Positions 62,416 through 64,000 of a DNA stretch of 64,000 nt are shown here, in pieces (the first letter of the stretch is position 1; each line of letters opens with the position of its first letter). The stretch comes from Dyadobacter alkalitolerans DSM 23607 (lineage in GTDB: Bacteria; Bacteroidota; Bacteroidia; Cytophagales; Spirosomataceae). A program made the position numbers and the translations under genes. The notes below the pieces were generated by a model. The model saw only the letters and a list, made by a program, of their open reading frames with translations, did no database searches and was not told the origin of the DNA. Location: NCBI RefSeq assembly GCF_000428845.1, contig NZ_AUAS01000007.1, positions 124,001-188,000 on the forward strand. The letters run 5' to 3'.

Positions 62416-62943
62416 TTAGAATATAATGTTCAACTTGAACGCCAAATCGTGAAATAATGGTGAGCTGACCACATCATTTTCGCCATACGAAGCATACATT
62501 TCGTAGCGACCATTTGTCAAAACATAAATTTCTAAAAGCCGCTTTTCAGGTTTCAAAAGCCAATATTCCTGCACGCCGTAACGCTCATAAATTTCTTTCT
62601 TAACAACCGTATCCATTTTAATGGTGCTTTTTGATACGATTTCAACCACCATATCAGGAACACCTCTTATCCAATCCTGCGCGATGTCCTCATTTTCTTT
62701 CGAAATAAAAATGAGGTCCGGCTGCAAACGGTTGTAATCTTCTTCAAAAATGACGTCCATAGGGGCGTTCCAAATCTCGCCTAGATCATGGTCCTCTACA
62801 TGATCTTCCAGAATCCGTTGCAATTTACGGGACACCTTCTGATGCGGCTTTTTCGGACTAGGAGACATGATTTCCTCCCCGTTTATGATTTGAGAAAGAT
62901 CCCAGTCCTGCCAAATAAGTGTTTCTGTGCTTTTCATGTGCAT
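62416..62943 (-). CDS. Uma2-family (DUF820) endonuclease-fold protein
   Basis: 175 residues (an ATG at 62937 would shorten it by two). The PD-(D/E)XK-type core has LQPDLIFIS, then VVEIVSKSTIKMD and a following Lys (YERYGVQEYWLL). Uma2 proteins are very abundant in cyanobacteria and occur in many Bacteroidota; their function is unknown. No toxin, antitoxin, CRISPR or transposon gene is nearby. It may share a transcript with rpe (28-base gap). Confidence 0.9.
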   Translation of the reverse strand: MHMKSTETLIWQDWDLSQIINGEEIMSPSPKKPHQKVSRKLQRILEDHVEDHDLGEIWNAPMDVIFEEDYNRLQPDLIFISKENEDIAQDWIRGVPDMVVEIVSKSTIKMDTVVKKEIYERYGVQEYWLLKPEKRLLEIYVLTNGRYEMYASYGENDVVSSPLFHDLAFKLNIIF

Positions 62944-62981
62944 AGCTAGTTTTTACGAAAATTAATGAATTTTTGAAATGA

Positions 62982-63039
62982 TTGATACGAGTTTGTGTAT
63001 CAAAGAAAGACAAGTGTTTGATTTGTTTTCCATTGATAC
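62982..63039. repeat. Three TTGATAC heptamers between Uma2 and ligA
   Basis: TTGATAC at 62982-62988 and 63033-63039, and its inverse GTATCAA at 62997-63003. The first two form an inverted repeat with an 8-base spacer, as an operator could. They precede the ligA promoter and follow the Uma2 start. Confidence 0.45.
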
Positions 63040-63075
63040 GCGGTTTCCCAAAAAAGTAACGGAGGGCTGCACTAT

Positions 63076-63106
63076 TTGAAATCGGCGCGAACGCTTCTTA
63101 AATTTG
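63076..63106 (+). promoter_or_regulatory. Strong candidate ligA promoter
   Basis: TTG (63076-63078), 20 bases, then TAAATTTG (63099-63106). Both elements and the spacing agree with the Bacteroidota sigma consensus TTG-N17-23-TAnnTTTG. Transcription would start near 63113, giving a leader of about 20 bases. Confidence 0.75.
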
Positions 63107-63133
63107 AGCACTATCCGTTTTAGCCGCCTTACC

Positions 63134-64000
63134 ATGAACCCAGCACAACAAATCCAGGAGCTTGTAGACCAATTGCAGCATTTGAATTACCGATATTACC
63201 AGGACAATGTGTCTGAGGTTTCGGATTTTGAATTCGATCAGTTGCTGAAACAGTTAAAGGCGCTTGAAGATCAATACCCTGAACTGCGGCAGGAAGATTC
63301 TCCAACGCTGCGGGTCGGTGGGACGATTACCAAGAATTTCAACACAGTTTACCATCGTTATCCAATGCTTTCGCTGGATAACACCTATAACGAGCAGGAA
63401 CTAAGGAATTTCGATGACCGCGTGCGCCGCGGACTGGATGACGAGCCGTATGAATACATTTGCGAGCTCAAATTTGACGGGATTTCGCTGAGTTTCACTT
63501 ATGAAAATGGCGTGCTCGTGCGTGGCGTGACGCGCGGCGACGGCACGCGTGGGGATGAGATCACTAATAATGTGAAGACCATCCGTTCGCTGCCATTGAG
63601 GGTAAAGGCTGAAAATGTACCGCCGGTTTTCGAGATCCGCGGAGAAGGTTTTATGCCTATTACTTCTTTCCAAAAGCTGAATGACGAAATGGATACATTG
63701 GGTGAAAATCAATATGCTAACCCTCGAAATGCAGCTTCTGGATCGTTCAAATTGCAGGATTCGGCGGAAACGGCGCGGCGCGGGCTGGATTGCTATCTCT
63801 ATTCTTTTCTTACTGACACAGAATTTTTCAAAAGCCACGAAGAAAGCTTGCTGGGGCTTAAATCCTGGGGTTTTAATGTCTCGCCGGGCTGGAAAAAAGT
63901 ACAGACCATTGATGAGGTTTTAGAATTTATTCATGAATGGGAGGAAAAACGGCTGACGCTTCCGCTCGCTACGGACGGCATTGTGGTGAAGATCAACTCT
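63134..64000 (+). CDS. ligA: NAD-dependent DNA ligase LigA (5' part; continues outside the window)
   Basis: 289 residues are visible and the frame is open to the end. Domain Ia (YRYYQDNVSEVSDFEFDQLL) binds NMN; the adenylation domain follows, with the active-site Lys113 in CELKFDGIS, and later RGDGTRGDEITNN, FEIRGEGFM and NPRNAASGSFK. The last residues, DGIVVKINS, fall before the OB fold. It seals nicks in replication and repair. The start ATG is 28 bases after the TAAATTTG element. Confidence 0.96.
   Translation, partial: MNPAQQIQELVDQLQHLNYRYYQDNVSEVSDFEFDQLLKQLKALEDQYPELRQEDSPTLRVGGTITKNFNTVYHRYPMLSLDNTYNEQELRNFDDRVRRGLDDEPYEYICELKFDGISLSFTYENGVLVRGVTRGDGTRGDEITNNVKTIRSLPLRVKAENVPPVFEIRGEGFMPITSFQKLNDEMDTLGENQYANPRNAASGSFKLQDSAETARRGLDCYLYSFLTDTEFFKSHEESLLGLKSWGFNVSPGWKKVQTIDEVLEFIHEWEEKRLTLPLATDGIVVKINS

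Noticed and set aside
62416..62943. Uma2 gene as part of a defence or toxin-antitoxin system
   Set aside because: No partner gene of a known defence system lies beside it; rpe and ligA are the neighbours.

Overview
The window looks like a chromosomal stretch of a Bacteroidota bacterium, most likely Cytophagales and Dyadobacter/Spirosomataceae-like. The signs are: TonB-dependent receptors with an N-terminal carboxypeptidase-regulatory domain, a CBM9/DUF5916 barrel protein, an OmpA protein with PD40 repeats, a ThuA-glucose dehydrogenase fusion, Gfo/Idh/MocA dehydrogenases paired with a TIM-barrel sugar isomerase, Cys-type CcmE, few Shine-Dalgarno sequences, and several matches to the Bacteroidota -7 promoter element TAnnTTTG. 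No rRNA, tRNA, CRISPR array, prophage, transposase or integrase was seen. The taxon is inferred from gene content and is not proven.

Layout. 1-6.3 kb: a sugar-catabolism block with a leftward operon (two Gfo/Idh/MocA oxidoreductases, a sugar isomerase/epimerase, then a separately terminated ThuA-sugar dehydrogenase cut by the window edge) and a divergent MFS transporter. 6.3-16.2 kb: housekeeping genes, namely MutS2, a small membrane protein, a degenerate IscA-like protein, a NUMOD4/HNH protein, a CoA-binding protein, a FabH-PssA-metallohydrolase operon, an RsmI-like methylase, lipoproteins and an alpha/beta hydrolase. 16.5-30.4 kb: envelope genes, namely an Oar-like TonB-dependent receptor, an astacin-type lipoprotein protease, a patatin, a polyprenyl synthetase, an LRR protein, a DUF5916 barrel, a DUF3817 protein and a second TonB-dependent receptor. 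30.4-37.7 kb: a variant System I cytochrome c maturation operon (ccmB, ccmC, ccmD-like, ccmE, ccmF) divergent from feoAB. 37.8-44.9 kb: Nnr, L19, DapF, a DEAD helicase with a rhodanese, a probable outer-membrane protein and an M14 peptidase. 45.1-62.9 kb: a long leftward series for a cell-surface glycan. 63.1 kb to the end: the 5' part of ligA.

The most unusual region is the tightly packed glycan operon at 45.1-56.3 kb. It encodes a transketolase split into N and C subunits, with one polypeptide between them that joins a sugar-nucleotide epimerase/dehydratase to an ArnC/GtrB-type membrane glycosyltransferase. A GT-C-like membrane protein, an acyltransferase 3, a GT2, an 894-residue anchored protein of unknown function and a DHHW/AlgX-like SGNH protein follow. 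A GT39/ArnT-like glycosyltransferase lies just upstream, with an OmpA/PD40 protein, a DUF4038 protein and ribulose-phosphate 3-epimerase before it. My reading is a route that builds an unusual, possibly ketol-extended or branched sugar, loads it on a polyprenyl carrier, transfers it outside the inner membrane and O-acylates it. That function is inference; the gene order and domain content are seen directly.

Non-coding features include clear terminator hairpins, a perfect 28-bp inverted repeat behind the Oar-like gene, a small cluster of GTTTAAAC-centred palindromes between rplS and dapF, repeat-rich DNA in front of mutS2, and promoter candidates before ligA, feoA, ccmB, rplS and others.
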